Part shown: piece by piece, positions 13,190 through 19,265 of the stretch
How the letters are laid out: each line of letters begins with the position of its first letter
How positions within the stretch are numbered: position 1 is the first letter of the stretch
Assembly (NCBI GenBank): GCA_002329325.1
Contig: DCTX01000020.1
Coordinates: forward strand, 30,526-50,399
Reading direction: 5' to 3'
Length of the DNA stretch: 19,874 nucleotides
DNA from: Anaerolineales bacterium UBA1429
GTDB lineage: Bacteria; Chloroflexota; Anaerolineae; UBA1429
Notes under the pieces: model-generated
Told to the model about the DNA's origin: nothing
What the model saw: the letters and a program-made list of their open reading frames with translations, nothing else
The model's database searches: none
Position numbers and translations under genes: made by a program

Positions 13190-13218
13190 TTGCCCCGGGC
13201 GGCTCTCTGGCCTATAAT
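13190..13218 (+). promoter_or_regulatory. Promoter of the FmdB-type gene
   Basis: TTGCCC (13190-13195), 17-bp spacer, TATAAT (13213-13218). Transcription would start near 13225, giving a leader of about 65 nt that contains AGGAGG (13275-13280). Confidence 0.65.
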
Positions 13219-13289
13219 GTGTCCTTGGTGGCTTGCGGCCTCTGACGCCGAGGCTGCGCGCCCGAGGTCATTTCAGGAGGGAAGGGTCT

Positions 13290-13544
13290 ATGCCGACGTA
13301 TCAATACAAGTGTGACGATTGCGGCGTCGCGTTTGAGCGTTTTCAGCATTTTTCAGAGGAGCCGGTGCGCACTTGCCCCGAGTGCAACGGCCCTGTCCAT
13401 CGCGTCATCCACCCGGTGGGCGTCATTTTCAAGGGGAGCGGGTTCTATGTCACCGACAACAAGAGGTCCAGCGCGCTGACCTCCAAGGCGGAGCCCAAGA
13501 CGGAGAGCGCGCCGGAGCCCAAGGCCAAGTCCTCTGAGGAGTAG
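13290..13544 (+). CDS. FmdB-family zinc-ribbon protein
   Basis: The 84-residue protein begins MPTYQYKCDDCG and has two CxxC knuckles (C8/C11 and C29/C32). These enclose the FmdB/CxxC_CXXC_SSSS regulatory-domain fold, with the typical FERFQHFSEEPVRTCPEC and VIFKGSGFYVTD segments. The last 30 residues are a charged Lys/Glu/Pro/Ser tail. The family is small and cytosolic and often called a regulator, after a methanogen-like formamidase operon, but its bacterial role is not established. The ATG at 13290 has AGGAGG 9 nt upstream and gives the exact family start. The longer open frame from 13233 is not needed. It has its own promoter and a strong bidirectional terminator. Confidence 0.88.
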   Translation: MPTYQYKCDDCGVAFERFQHFSEEPVRTCPECNGPVHRVIHPVGVIFKGSGFYVTDNKRSSALTSKAEPKTESAPEPKAKSSEE

Positions 13545-13550
13545 CATGAG

Positions 13551-13585
13551 AAAAGGCAGCGCCTGCTCGCAGGCGCTGCCTTTTT
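13551..13585. terminator. Bidirectional intrinsic terminator
   Basis: AAAA, then GGCAGCGCCTG (13555-13565), a CTCG tetraloop, CAGGCGCTGCC (13570-13580) and TTTTT (13581-13585) form an 11-bp perfect stem with A- and T-tracts on its two sides. It serves the FmdB-type gene on + and the converging hypothetical gene on -. Confidence 0.95.
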
Positions 13586-13607
13586 GTATACCTCGGCGGC
13601 GGAGGGC

Positions 13608-13907
13608 TTAGAGCTGGAAGCCGCCCTCCTGCTCCACGACCTTGAAGTCAAAGCCGGTCACCAGTTGTTCCAGGCGATCGCGAAAGGCGCGCCACTCTTT
13701 GCTGGCCAGCGCGCGCTCCATCGCCTCCAGGTCTTCGGCGGTGCCCCCGGCCAGCACCTGGTGCCCCTTGCCCCACACGGCATACCAGGCATCGGTAGGC
13801 TGGATGCCCATGGCGATGATGGCTTTGGCGAACTCCTGAGTGAGGAACTCGAGATAGTCGGGCTCCTTGCCCTCGCGGATATTCCAGAACATAATCAGCT
13901 TGACCAT
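13608..13907 (-). CDS. Small hypothetical protein, dimeric alpha/beta-barrel-like
   Basis: The 99-residue protein starts MVKLIMFWNIREGKEPDYLEFLTQEF. It alternates short beta strands and helices in the way of NIPSNAP or antibiotic-biosynthesis-monooxygenase-type (dimeric ferredoxin-like) domains: strand, helix, strand (DAWYAVWGKGHQVLAGG), helix (EDLEAMERALASKEWRAFRDRLEQL), strand (GFDFKVV). I recognise no catalytic residue and give no function. The family is likely cytosolic. Its ATG at 13907 follows AGAGGGA. It has its own promoter (13928-13956) and shares the bidirectional terminator with the FmdB-type gene. The start region diverges from dtd. Confidence 0.7.
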   Translation of the reverse strand: MVKLIMFWNIREGKEPDYLEFLTQEFAKAIIAMGIQPTDAWYAVWGKGHQVLAGGTAEDLEAMERALASKEWRAFRDRLEQLVTGFDFKVVEQEGGFQL

Positions 13908-13927
13908 CGTGTGTTCCCTCTGGCGTC

Positions 13928-13956
13928 AAGATACCACAGTCCGGCGGGAGCATCAA
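13928..13956 (-). promoter_or_regulatory. Promoter of the small alpha/beta-barrel gene
   Basis: Minus-strand TTGATG (13956-13951), 17-bp spacer, TATCTT (13933-13928), about 20 bp before the ATG at 13907. Confidence 0.5.
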
Positions 13957-13975
13957 CCCTGGGAGTCGGAAAGCG

Positions 13976-14443
13976 ATGCGAGCTTGCATACAGCGGGTGA
14001 GCCGTGCGGCGGTCACCATCGAGGACGTCACCGTGGGCCGCATCGGCCACGGGCTGGCGATCTTGCTGGGGGTTCGCGAGGGCGATACCGACGAGAGCGC
14101 CGCCTGGCTGGCGGACAAGATCGCCCATCTGCGCATCTTTGATGATGAGGCGGGCCGCTTTGATCGTTCGCTGTGCGATGTGGGCGGCGCCGCCCTGGTG
14201 GTGCCCCAGTTCACCCTTTATGGCGATGCGCGGCGGGGGCGCCGGCCCAGCTTCAGCCAGGCCGCCCTGCCGGAACAGGCCGAGCCGCTCTATGAGGCCT
14301 TCTGCCAGCACCTGCGCCAGCAGGGCGTTCCCGTGGAGACGGGCCGCTTTGGGGCCCATATGCTGGTGGAGATCCACAACGATGGCCCCGTGACCCTCTG
14401 GCTGGATACAGACATCTCACGGCGCGGCAACCCGCGCGCCTGA
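13976..14443 (+). CDS. dtd: D-aminoacyl-tRNA deacylase
   Basis: This 155-residue enzyme removes D-amino acids wrongly attached to tRNA. It starts MRACIQRVSRAAVTI and keeps the family elements: IGHGLAILLGVREGDT, LRIFDDEAGRF, the active-site block V-P77-QFT80-LYGDARRGRRPSF, and the C-terminal NDGPVTLWLDT with the Gly137-Pro138 pair that reaches across the dimer to reject L-amino acids. The usual form of the block is SQFTL. Here Ser77 is Pro while T80 is kept. Length is normal. The ribosome binding site before ATG 13976 is weak (GGAAAG). The gene ends 5 bp from the converging amidase stop, with no terminator in that gap. Confidence 0.95.
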   Translation: MRACIQRVSRAAVTIEDVTVGRIGHGLAILLGVREGDTDESAAWLADKIAHLRIFDDEAGRFDRSLCDVGGAALVVPQFTLYGDARRGRRPSFSQAALPEQAEPLYEAFCQHLRQQGVPVETGRFGAHMLVEIHNDGPVTLWLDTDISRRGNPRA

Positions 14444-14448
14444 GAGAG

Positions 14449-15474
14449 CTACGGCTCGCGCACGTCCTCGCCCCGGAAGAACGCCTCGATGGCATCGGCA
14501 TAGCCCTGGGCCAGCCGCGCCAGGACGGCGGGATCCTGGGCCATCTCCCCCTCTACCTCGTGGGTGATGTACAGGGGCTCGCTCAGCGCCCCAGGCATCT
14601 GTGAGGGCCGCATGATGCGCTCCGATTCGGGCCCCAGCAGGATGAGGTGCTGGCCCGTGCTATCGGGCGTGATCAGGTAATAGTCGTCCTGCACGCCGCG
14701 ATCGTACATGTCATAGCCCAGATCGGCAAAGGCCGTGAGGATCGCCTGGTGGACCAGGGCGGCGAAGCGGTGATTGTCATCGCCAAAGGGGCGGTCGGCG
14801 CAGTAGAAGGTCTGGGATCCGCCGATGTCCGGCGCCCGCGAGCCATCGGGGTACTCGAAGGCGTTCTGATGCAGCGATAGCAGCAGGTCGGCCTCGGCGG
14901 CGTTGGCCACATCCACCCGCGCCTGGGATTCGTCCACGGTATAGTCGAACTCGCCATCGCCGTTGATATCCGCATCCTCGCCGTTGACCGAATAGTCGCC
15001 ATCGCGGGTCATCACCACCTGCAGGCCGCGCCGCTGGAGCTCGTCGCGCAGCAGCAAGCCCAGCTCCAGGTTGACCGTGCTCTCGTGGTAGACCATGCGG
15101 CCCTGGTCGTCGAAGCGACGCGCGCCCAGATCATAGCCCCCATGGCCGGGGTCGATGACCACCACGTAGGGCGACAGGGTGGGGACGGGCGTGGCGGAGG
15201 GCTCCGGGGTGGCGCTGGGCGCGGGCGTCGCGCTGGCGGTAGGCGTCGCGCTGGGCGCGGGCGTGGCGCTGGCCGGCGCCGTGGGCGGAAGCGCCGTTGG
15301 CGAAGGCTCCTGAGCCTCGGGCGCCTCCAGGGTGATCGGCGGGTCATCGCCGAGGGCGGCGCTCGTCTGCGAGAGGTCGTCGGTGCAGGCCACGGCCAGG
15401 AGGCCGACCAGCAGCGTGAACAACAGGGCCGCGCCCAGGGTGCGGCCCAGGCAGGTGGGGGAGGATCTGGTCAA
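14449..15474 (-). CDS. N-acetylmuramoyl-L-alanine amidase, lipoprotein (Amidase_3)
   Basis: The 341-residue protein has a type II signal peptide with hydrophobic core and lipobox LLAVAC (Cys30). A 30-residue SATPxP repeat linker follows (about 69-99), then the Amidase_3 catalytic domain (about 103-337). Zinc ligands are H111 (DPGHGG), E131 (YHESTVNLELG) and H202 (SLHQNA), and E299 (SEPLYITHE) is the likely catalytic Glu. It would cut the amide bond between muramic acid and the stem peptide, outside the cell. An insertion at 160-182 contains D-x-N-x-D-G-E-F-D, a calcium-binding-loop-like motif. The start is TTG at 15474 with GGGAG 7 nt upstream, 4 nt after the stop of the previous gene, so it is tightly coupled to that operon. 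Confidence 0.9.
   Translation of the reverse strand: MTRSSPTCLGRTLGAALLFTLLVGLLAVACTDDLSQTSAALGDDPPITLEAPEAQEPSPTALPPTAPASATPAPSATPTASATPAPSATPEPSATPVPTLSPYVVVIDPGHGGYDLGARRFDDQGRMVYHESTVNLELGLLLRDELQRRGLQVVMTRDGDYSVNGEDADINGDGEFDYTVDESQARVDVANAAEADLLLSLHQNAFEYPDGSRAPDIGGSQTFYCADRPFGDDNHRFAALVHQAILTAFADLGYDMYDRGVQDDYYLITPDSTGQHLILLGPESERIMRPSQMPGALSEPLYITHEVEGEMAQDPAVLARLAQGYADAIEAFFRGEDVREP
15178..15270 (-). repeat. SATPxP tandem-repeat linker of the amidase
   Basis: About five copies of a 6-residue SATPxP unit (codons 69-99 of the amidase) are encoded by tandem GC-rich 18-bp-type repeats. They form the flexible linker between lipid anchor and catalytic domain. Such repeats can vary in length. 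Confidence 0.75.
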
Positions 15475-15478
15475 CAGG

Positions 15479-15673
15479 CTACTCCCACCCCACGATGCGC
15501 ACGCACAACCCCGCCAGCAGCACCACGGCCACGGTCATGCCTGCCATCTGGCCGCCGGTGAGCCCCTTGTCTCTGGCGGCGATCCAGAAGATGATCACCA
15601 TCCCCAAGGCCAGGGCGAACCAACTCGCCCACCGTGGGTGGGTCTGTAGCCAACGGAGCAATCTTGCGGTCAT
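15479..15673 (-). CDS. Small two-helix membrane protein, unknown function
   Basis: The 64-residue product has a basic N-terminus, then two membrane helices (about 16-33 and 41-60) with an ARDKGLTGGQ loop. No family is recognised. The ATG at 15673 follows AGGAGG, which lies inside the last codons of coaE. The TGA of coaE is 3 bp before this ATG. The amidase TTG start follows 4 bp after its own stop. The packing argues strongly that it is a real, cotranscribed gene despite its size. Any role with the amidase is a guess from position. Confidence 0.75.
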   Translation of the reverse strand: MTARLLRWLQTHPRWASWFALALGMVIIFWIAARDKGLTGGQMAGMTVAVVLLAGLCVRIVGWE

Positions 15674-15676
15674 AGC

Positions 15677-16300
15677 TCAGTCGCCTCCTGATGCTGTGGG
15701 GCTCGCCCCTTGTATGCGTTCCCAGGCCTGCGACACCTGGGCCTCCAGATCCTCCAGAGAGCCGGCGTTCTCGATCACCCGGTCGGCGCGGGCAGCCTTG
15801 GCCTCCTGGGGCGGCTGGGCGTCTATGCGCCCCTCGGCCTCGGCGCGGCTCAGGCCTCGCCGGCCCATCAGGCGGGCCAGTTGCTGGGCCCGGGGCGCGG
15901 TCACCACCCACACCTCGTCGCAATCGGCCTCCATGTGGGCCTCCAGCAGCTTGATCGCCTCGATGACGGCGACGGGGGCCGTGCAGGCCGCCAGGCGGCG
16001 CCGCGTCTCTCGCAGCACCCAGGGATGCACCAGGGCCTCCAGGTCGGCCAGGGCCGCCGGATCGGCGAACACGATGGCCCCCAGCGCGGCGCGGTCGATC
16101 TCGCCTTCGGGCGCCAGCACGCCGTCGCCAAAGCGGGCCACGATGGCCTGGTGCACCTCGGAACCGGCCCGCATGCTCTCGTGGGTCAACGCATCGCAAT
16201 CGATGATGCAGGCGCCCCGCCGGGCCAGCATCTGCGCCACAGTGCTCTTGCCGGTGGCGATGTTGCCCGTCAGCCCGACGACCCGGCGGGGCCTAGCCAT
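15677..16300 (-). CDS. coaE: Dephospho-CoA kinase
   Basis: The 207-residue P-loop kinase carries out the last step of coenzyme A synthesis, ATP-dependent phosphorylation of dephospho-CoA. Walker A is G9-LTGNIATGKS. The following IIDCDALTHE and VHPWVLRETRRRL segments, and an IEAIKLLEAHMEADCDEVWVV stretch, match the family. Length is normal. The ATG at 16300 lies within the ABC-F gene, overlapping it by 8 nt (ATGGCTAG). No strong ribosome binding site is seen, so it probably depends on translational coupling to the ABC-F protein. Confidence 0.95.
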   Translation of the reverse strand: MARPRRVVGLTGNIATGKSTVAQMLARRGACIIDCDALTHESMRAGSEVHQAIVARFGDGVLAPEGEIDRAALGAIVFADPAALADLEALVHPWVLRETRRRLAACTAPVAVIEAIKLLEAHMEADCDEVWVVTAPRAQQLARLMGRRGLSRAEAEGRIDAQPPQEAKAARADRVIENAGSLEDLEAQVSQAWERIQGASPTASGGD

Positions 16301-18221
16301 GGGCGACGCTCGCCAGCCGCTCCCAGCGTTGGAGCTGGGTGCCCAGGGCTTGCTGCAGGCCCTGATACTCGTGGCTCAGGGCCACCACGCGCTCGGCCTG
16401 CTGGGCTGCGCTGGCCACCGAGATCTGGCGCTCTGTGGCCTCCAGTTGGCGCTCCAGCTCCTCGATGGCCTGCTCGCAGGCCTCCAGGTCGGCCCGCAGC
16501 CGCCGCTCGGCGGCCCGCTCCTCGCTGTTGGCCCGCGGATCGGAGACCGGGCGCGCGGACCTGTCCTCCTCCACTTGAGCCATGGCCTCCTGCCGGGCTT
16601 TGGCCTCCAGATAGGCGGTATAGTTGCCCTCGTATTCGGTCAGGGCGCCGTCACGCACCTCCCAGATGTGGGTGGCCAGGGCGTCTATCAGGTAACGGTC
16701 GTGGGAGACCATCAGGATGGTGCCGCGAAAGTCGCGCAAGACGTCCTCGAGGATCTCTTGCGAGGCGATGTCCAGGTGGGTGGTGGGCTCGTCCAGCAGC
16801 AGCAGGTTGGCGCCGTGGATGGCCAGCAGCGCCAGGGCCAGCCGCGAGAGCTCGCCGCCGGAGAGATCGCCGATGCGCTTGTCGATCTCGTCGCCCACAA
16901 AGAGATAGCGCGCCAGGTGGTTGCGGGCGGGCTCGATCTCAAAGCGCCCGGCCTGCATCACCTGTTCCAGCACGGTCTTGTCTGGGTCCAGCTCGTGCTG
17001 GGTCTGGGAGAGGTAACCGAGCTTGACGCTGGCGCCGATGCGCAGGTCGCCGCCCAACAAGGGGACCTCGCCCAGGAGGGTGCGCAGCAGGGTGGTCTTG
17101 CCGCAGCCGTTGGGGCCCAGCAGGGTCACGCACTGCCCGCGCAGCACCAGCAGCGGCCCCGCTCGAAAGAGCAGGTGGGGCGCGCCGCCGTCATCCGAGG
17201 CGTCGGCATCGGGGCGACTGTGGTATCCTACGGCCAGGCCCGTCTCGCTGATGAGCACCTGATCGCCCGAGCGCAGGGTGGTATCCAGCCGCAGCCGCAT
17301 CTGGCGCTGGGTCTCGGGCGCCTCGATGCGCTCCAGCCGCTCCAGCCGCTTCTCGCGGCCGGCGGCCTCGCGGCTGCGCTGCCCCGCCTTGTAGCGCCGG
17401 ATGAACTCCTCTGTCTGCTGAATCTGCTCCTGTTGGGCCTCGTACTCCTTGGCCTGGCGTTCCAGGCGAGCCTGTCGCTGGGCGGCATAGTGGCTATAGT
17501 TGCCCCGGTAGGTATCCAGGCGGCCGTGGTGCAGGTCCCACACACGGTTCACGACCCGATCAAGAAAGCGGCGGTCGTGGGAGACCACCAGCAGGCTGTG
17601 CGGCCAGCCCTGCAGATAGGACTCGATCCACTCCAGAGCGGCCAGATCCAGGTAGTTGGTGGGCTCGTCCAGCACCAGGAGGTCAGGCTCCTGAAGGAGC
17701 AGGCGGGCCAGCAGGGCGCGGGTGATCTGCCCGCCGCTGAGCACGGCGATGGGCCAGGTGAACATCTCCTGGCGAAAGCCCAGGCCGCCCAGCACGCGCT
17801 TGATCCGCCCCTCATATTCATAGCCGCCGGCCTGCTCAAAGCGCTCCTCGGCCAGGGCGTAGCGTTCCATCAGCTCGGTGGGGTCATCGGCCTCGGCCAT
17901 CTCCTCGGCCAGGCGCAGCAGCGCCCGCTGCTGGCGTCGCAGCGCGTCAAAGACGGCCAGCATCTCCTCGTACAGGGTGTGCTGGCTATCGAGCTTGGGC
18001 TGCTGGGGCAGGTATCCGATGCGCAGGCCCCGGGCACGATGCACCGCGCCCTCGGTCGGCTCCTCCAGACCCAGCAGGATGCGCAGCAGGGTGGTCTTGC
18101 CGACGCCGTTGGGTCCCACGAGGGCGACCTTGTCGCCGCGCGCCAGGGTCAGGTCGATTCCAGAAAAGATGTCCTGGGCGCCATAGTACTTGGCTAGGTT
18201 TTGGGCTGTGAGGATGGACAT
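16293..18221 (-). CDS. ABC-F family ATPase (EttA/Uup-like, ribosome-associated)
   Basis: The 642-residue protein has two ABC domains and no membrane helices. Domain 1 has Walker A G36-PNGVGKT, signature LSGGQ (about 159) and Walker B LLVLDEPTNYLD (about 181). A charged inter-domain linker (about 235-300) with coiled-coil character follows. Domain 2 has GPNGCGKT (about 369), LSGGE (about 452) and LLLLDEPTTHLD (about 475). A C-terminal coiled coil (about 565-635) resembles the Uup type. ABC-F proteins act on the ribosome in translation control or antibiotic protection. The exact branch cannot be told by eye. The start at ATG 18221 gives the family N-terminus MSILTAQNLAKYYG. An upstream ATG at 18254 would fall inside the -10 box. 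The gene is first in the operon leading to coaE, a small membrane protein and the amidase. Confidence 0.92.
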   Translation of the reverse strand: MSILTAQNLAKYYGAQDIFSGIDLTLARGDKVALVGPNGVGKTTLLRILLGLEEPTEGAVHRARGLRIGYLPQQPKLDSQHTLYEEMLAVFDALRRQQRALLRLAEEMAEADDPTELMERYALAEERFEQAGGYEYEGRIKRVLGGLGFRQEMFTWPIAVLSGGQITRALLARLLLQEPDLLVLDEPTNYLDLAALEWIESYLQGWPHSLLVVSHDRRFLDRVVNRVWDLHHGRLDTYRGNYSHYAAQRQARLERQAKEYEAQQEQIQQTEEFIRRYKAGQRSREAAGREKRLERLERIEAPETQRQMRLRLDTTLRSGDQVLISETGLAVGYHSRPDADASDDGGAPHLLFRAGPLLVLRGQCVTLLGPNGCGKTTLLRTLLGEVPLLGGDLRIGASVKLGYLSQTQHELDPDKTVLEQVMQAGRFEIEPARNHLARYLFVGDEIDKRIGDLSGGELSRLALALLAIHGANLLLLDEPTTHLDIASQEILEDVLRDFRGTILMVSHDRYLIDALATHIWEVRDGALTEYEGNYTAYLEAKARQEAMAQVEEDRSARPVSDPRANSEERAAERRLRADLEACEQAIEELERQLEATERQISVASAAQQAERVVALSHEYQGLQQALGTQLQRWERLASVAHG

Positions 18222-18252
18222 AGTACGCTCGCTGGTGTGCCAGATCGGAGCC

Positions 18253-18282
18253 ATTATACCACAGGGGGCCTCAGGGCTGGAA
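18253..18282 (-). promoter_or_regulatory. Promoter of the ABC-F-coaE-amidase operon
   Basis: Minus-strand TATAAT (18258-18253) with a poor -35 TTCCAG (18282-18277, 18-bp spacer). Start would be near 18246, giving a leader of about 25 nt before the ATG at 18221. Confidence 0.5.
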
Positions 18283-18313
18283 CGCCCAGAGGGGCCGACA
18301 GGGGGTCGCGAAG

Positions 18314-18336
18314 CCCGGCGCTGGTGGCGCGCCGGG
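18314..18336 (-). terminator. GC-rich hairpin after the SWIM gene
   Basis: CCCGGCGC (18314-18321) and GCGCCGGG (18329-18336) form a perfect 8-bp stem with a 7-nt loop, 5 bp after the SWIM stop codon. Only a short TT follows on the minus strand, so termination may be weak or Rho-dependent. The ABC-F promoter lies downstream of it, so the two units are separate. Confidence 0.5.
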
Positions 18337-18341
18337 GCGAA

Positions 18342-19259
18342 TCAGGCGTGGCCGTTCTCGCCTTCGGCCTCGGCCCGTCCGTTGGCGACATCCCGCGCGC
18401 GCCGCGCCACCTCGCGGTAGATGGCGCTCAGTTGCTTGCGCGTCTCTTCATCCTGCAGGAAGGGCAGCTCGCCCAGGACCTCCAGCAACTCGGCCTCGTC
18501 CTCGGCGGGGGCCAGGGGGGCGCGCGTCGCGCCCACGGCGGCATCCAGCCCCCAGAAACTCGCCGGGTCGGCGGGGAGGGTATCGGGGTCGGTGGTGATG
18601 CTCTGGGCGGCGCGGGTCTGGGTCTCCTCGCCAGCGGCCTGGCTGGCCCGCCGGGTGCGCAGCGCGGCGATCACCTCTTCGCGGGTGCGCCCGCGTAGCG
18701 TAAAGAGCAGGAAGGGGTCGCGATCGAGCCACTCGCCCAGCGCGTAGCAGACGGCGGCTCGATGCTTGCAGGTGCTGGCCCAATCGGAGCAGGTGCACTC
18801 GGCGCCCAGCTCCTGCAGGCTGGTGGGGAACAGCGATACGCTGGCGGCGCGAAAGACGCTCTCGATATCCTCCGGCATCTCGTTGTTCATCAGTTGCGCG
18901 GCATAGATGGCCCGCTCGCTGAGCAGGTGGATGATGCGCTCCCACTGGGCGTCGCTGTAGGTGGCAAAGGAGAGGTGCACCCGGTAGGGCGCAGCCTCCA
19001 GGGTCTCGGCGCGCACCCGCGCCGACACCAGCCCAAGCCCGGCCTCGAGGCTCAGGATGCGCCCCTCTTGCGCCAGGGCCCGGCCCCCAGCCAGGCGTGT
19101 GGCGTCAAAGAGCTGGCTCAGGCCGCGCATCCAGTGGCTCACCCACCAGCCGCGGACCGTCCGCCCGCGGGCGACGGGGGGCGCCAGGCTCTCGGAACCA
19201 TCCTCCGGCCCGCCCGTGGGGGTCGCGCCGGGTCGTCGGTTCCATTCGTGGTCAGACAT
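18342..19259 (-). CDS. SWIM zinc-finger protein (COG4279-like), partner of an SNF2 helicase
   Basis: The 305-residue protein has a short disordered N-terminus, then GWWVSHWMRGLSQLFDATRLAGGRALAQEGRI. It also has the SWIM finger C155-T-C157-x6-C164-K-H166, the CxCxnCxH pattern that binds zinc and DNA or protein. The C-terminal half is rich in Ala/Glu with low complexity and no recognised domain. Members of this group are usually encoded beside an SNF2/Rad54-like helicase, and here the helicase gene ends just upstream (6 bp gap). They are thought to work together on nucleic acid, but the role is not established. ATG 19259 follows GGAG inside the helicase end. The pair is probably cotranscribed from beyond the right edge. 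Confidence 0.85.
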   Translation of the reverse strand: MSDHEWNRRPGATPTGGPEDGSESLAPPVARGRTVRGWWVSHWMRGLSQLFDATRLAGGRALAQEGRILSLEAGLGLVSARVRAETLEAAPYRVHLSFATYSDAQWERIIHLLSERAIYAAQLMNNEMPEDIESVFRAASVSLFPTSLQELGAECTCSDWASTCKHRAAVCYALGEWLDRDPFLLFTLRGRTREEVIAALRTRRASQAAGEETQTRAAQSITTDPDTLPADPASFWGLDAAVGATRAPLAPAEDEAELLEVLGELPFLQDEETRKQLSAIYREVARRARDVANGRAEAEGENGHA

Positions 19260-19265
19260 CGGCGT

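Noticed and set aside
15495..18197. 900-codon open frame on the + strand opposite the ABC-F and coaE genes
   Set aside because: It is a high-GC antisense shadow. Its translation is a low-complexity Gln/Gly/Leu/Ala mix without any domain, while the opposite strand encodes clear ABC-F and CoaE proteins.
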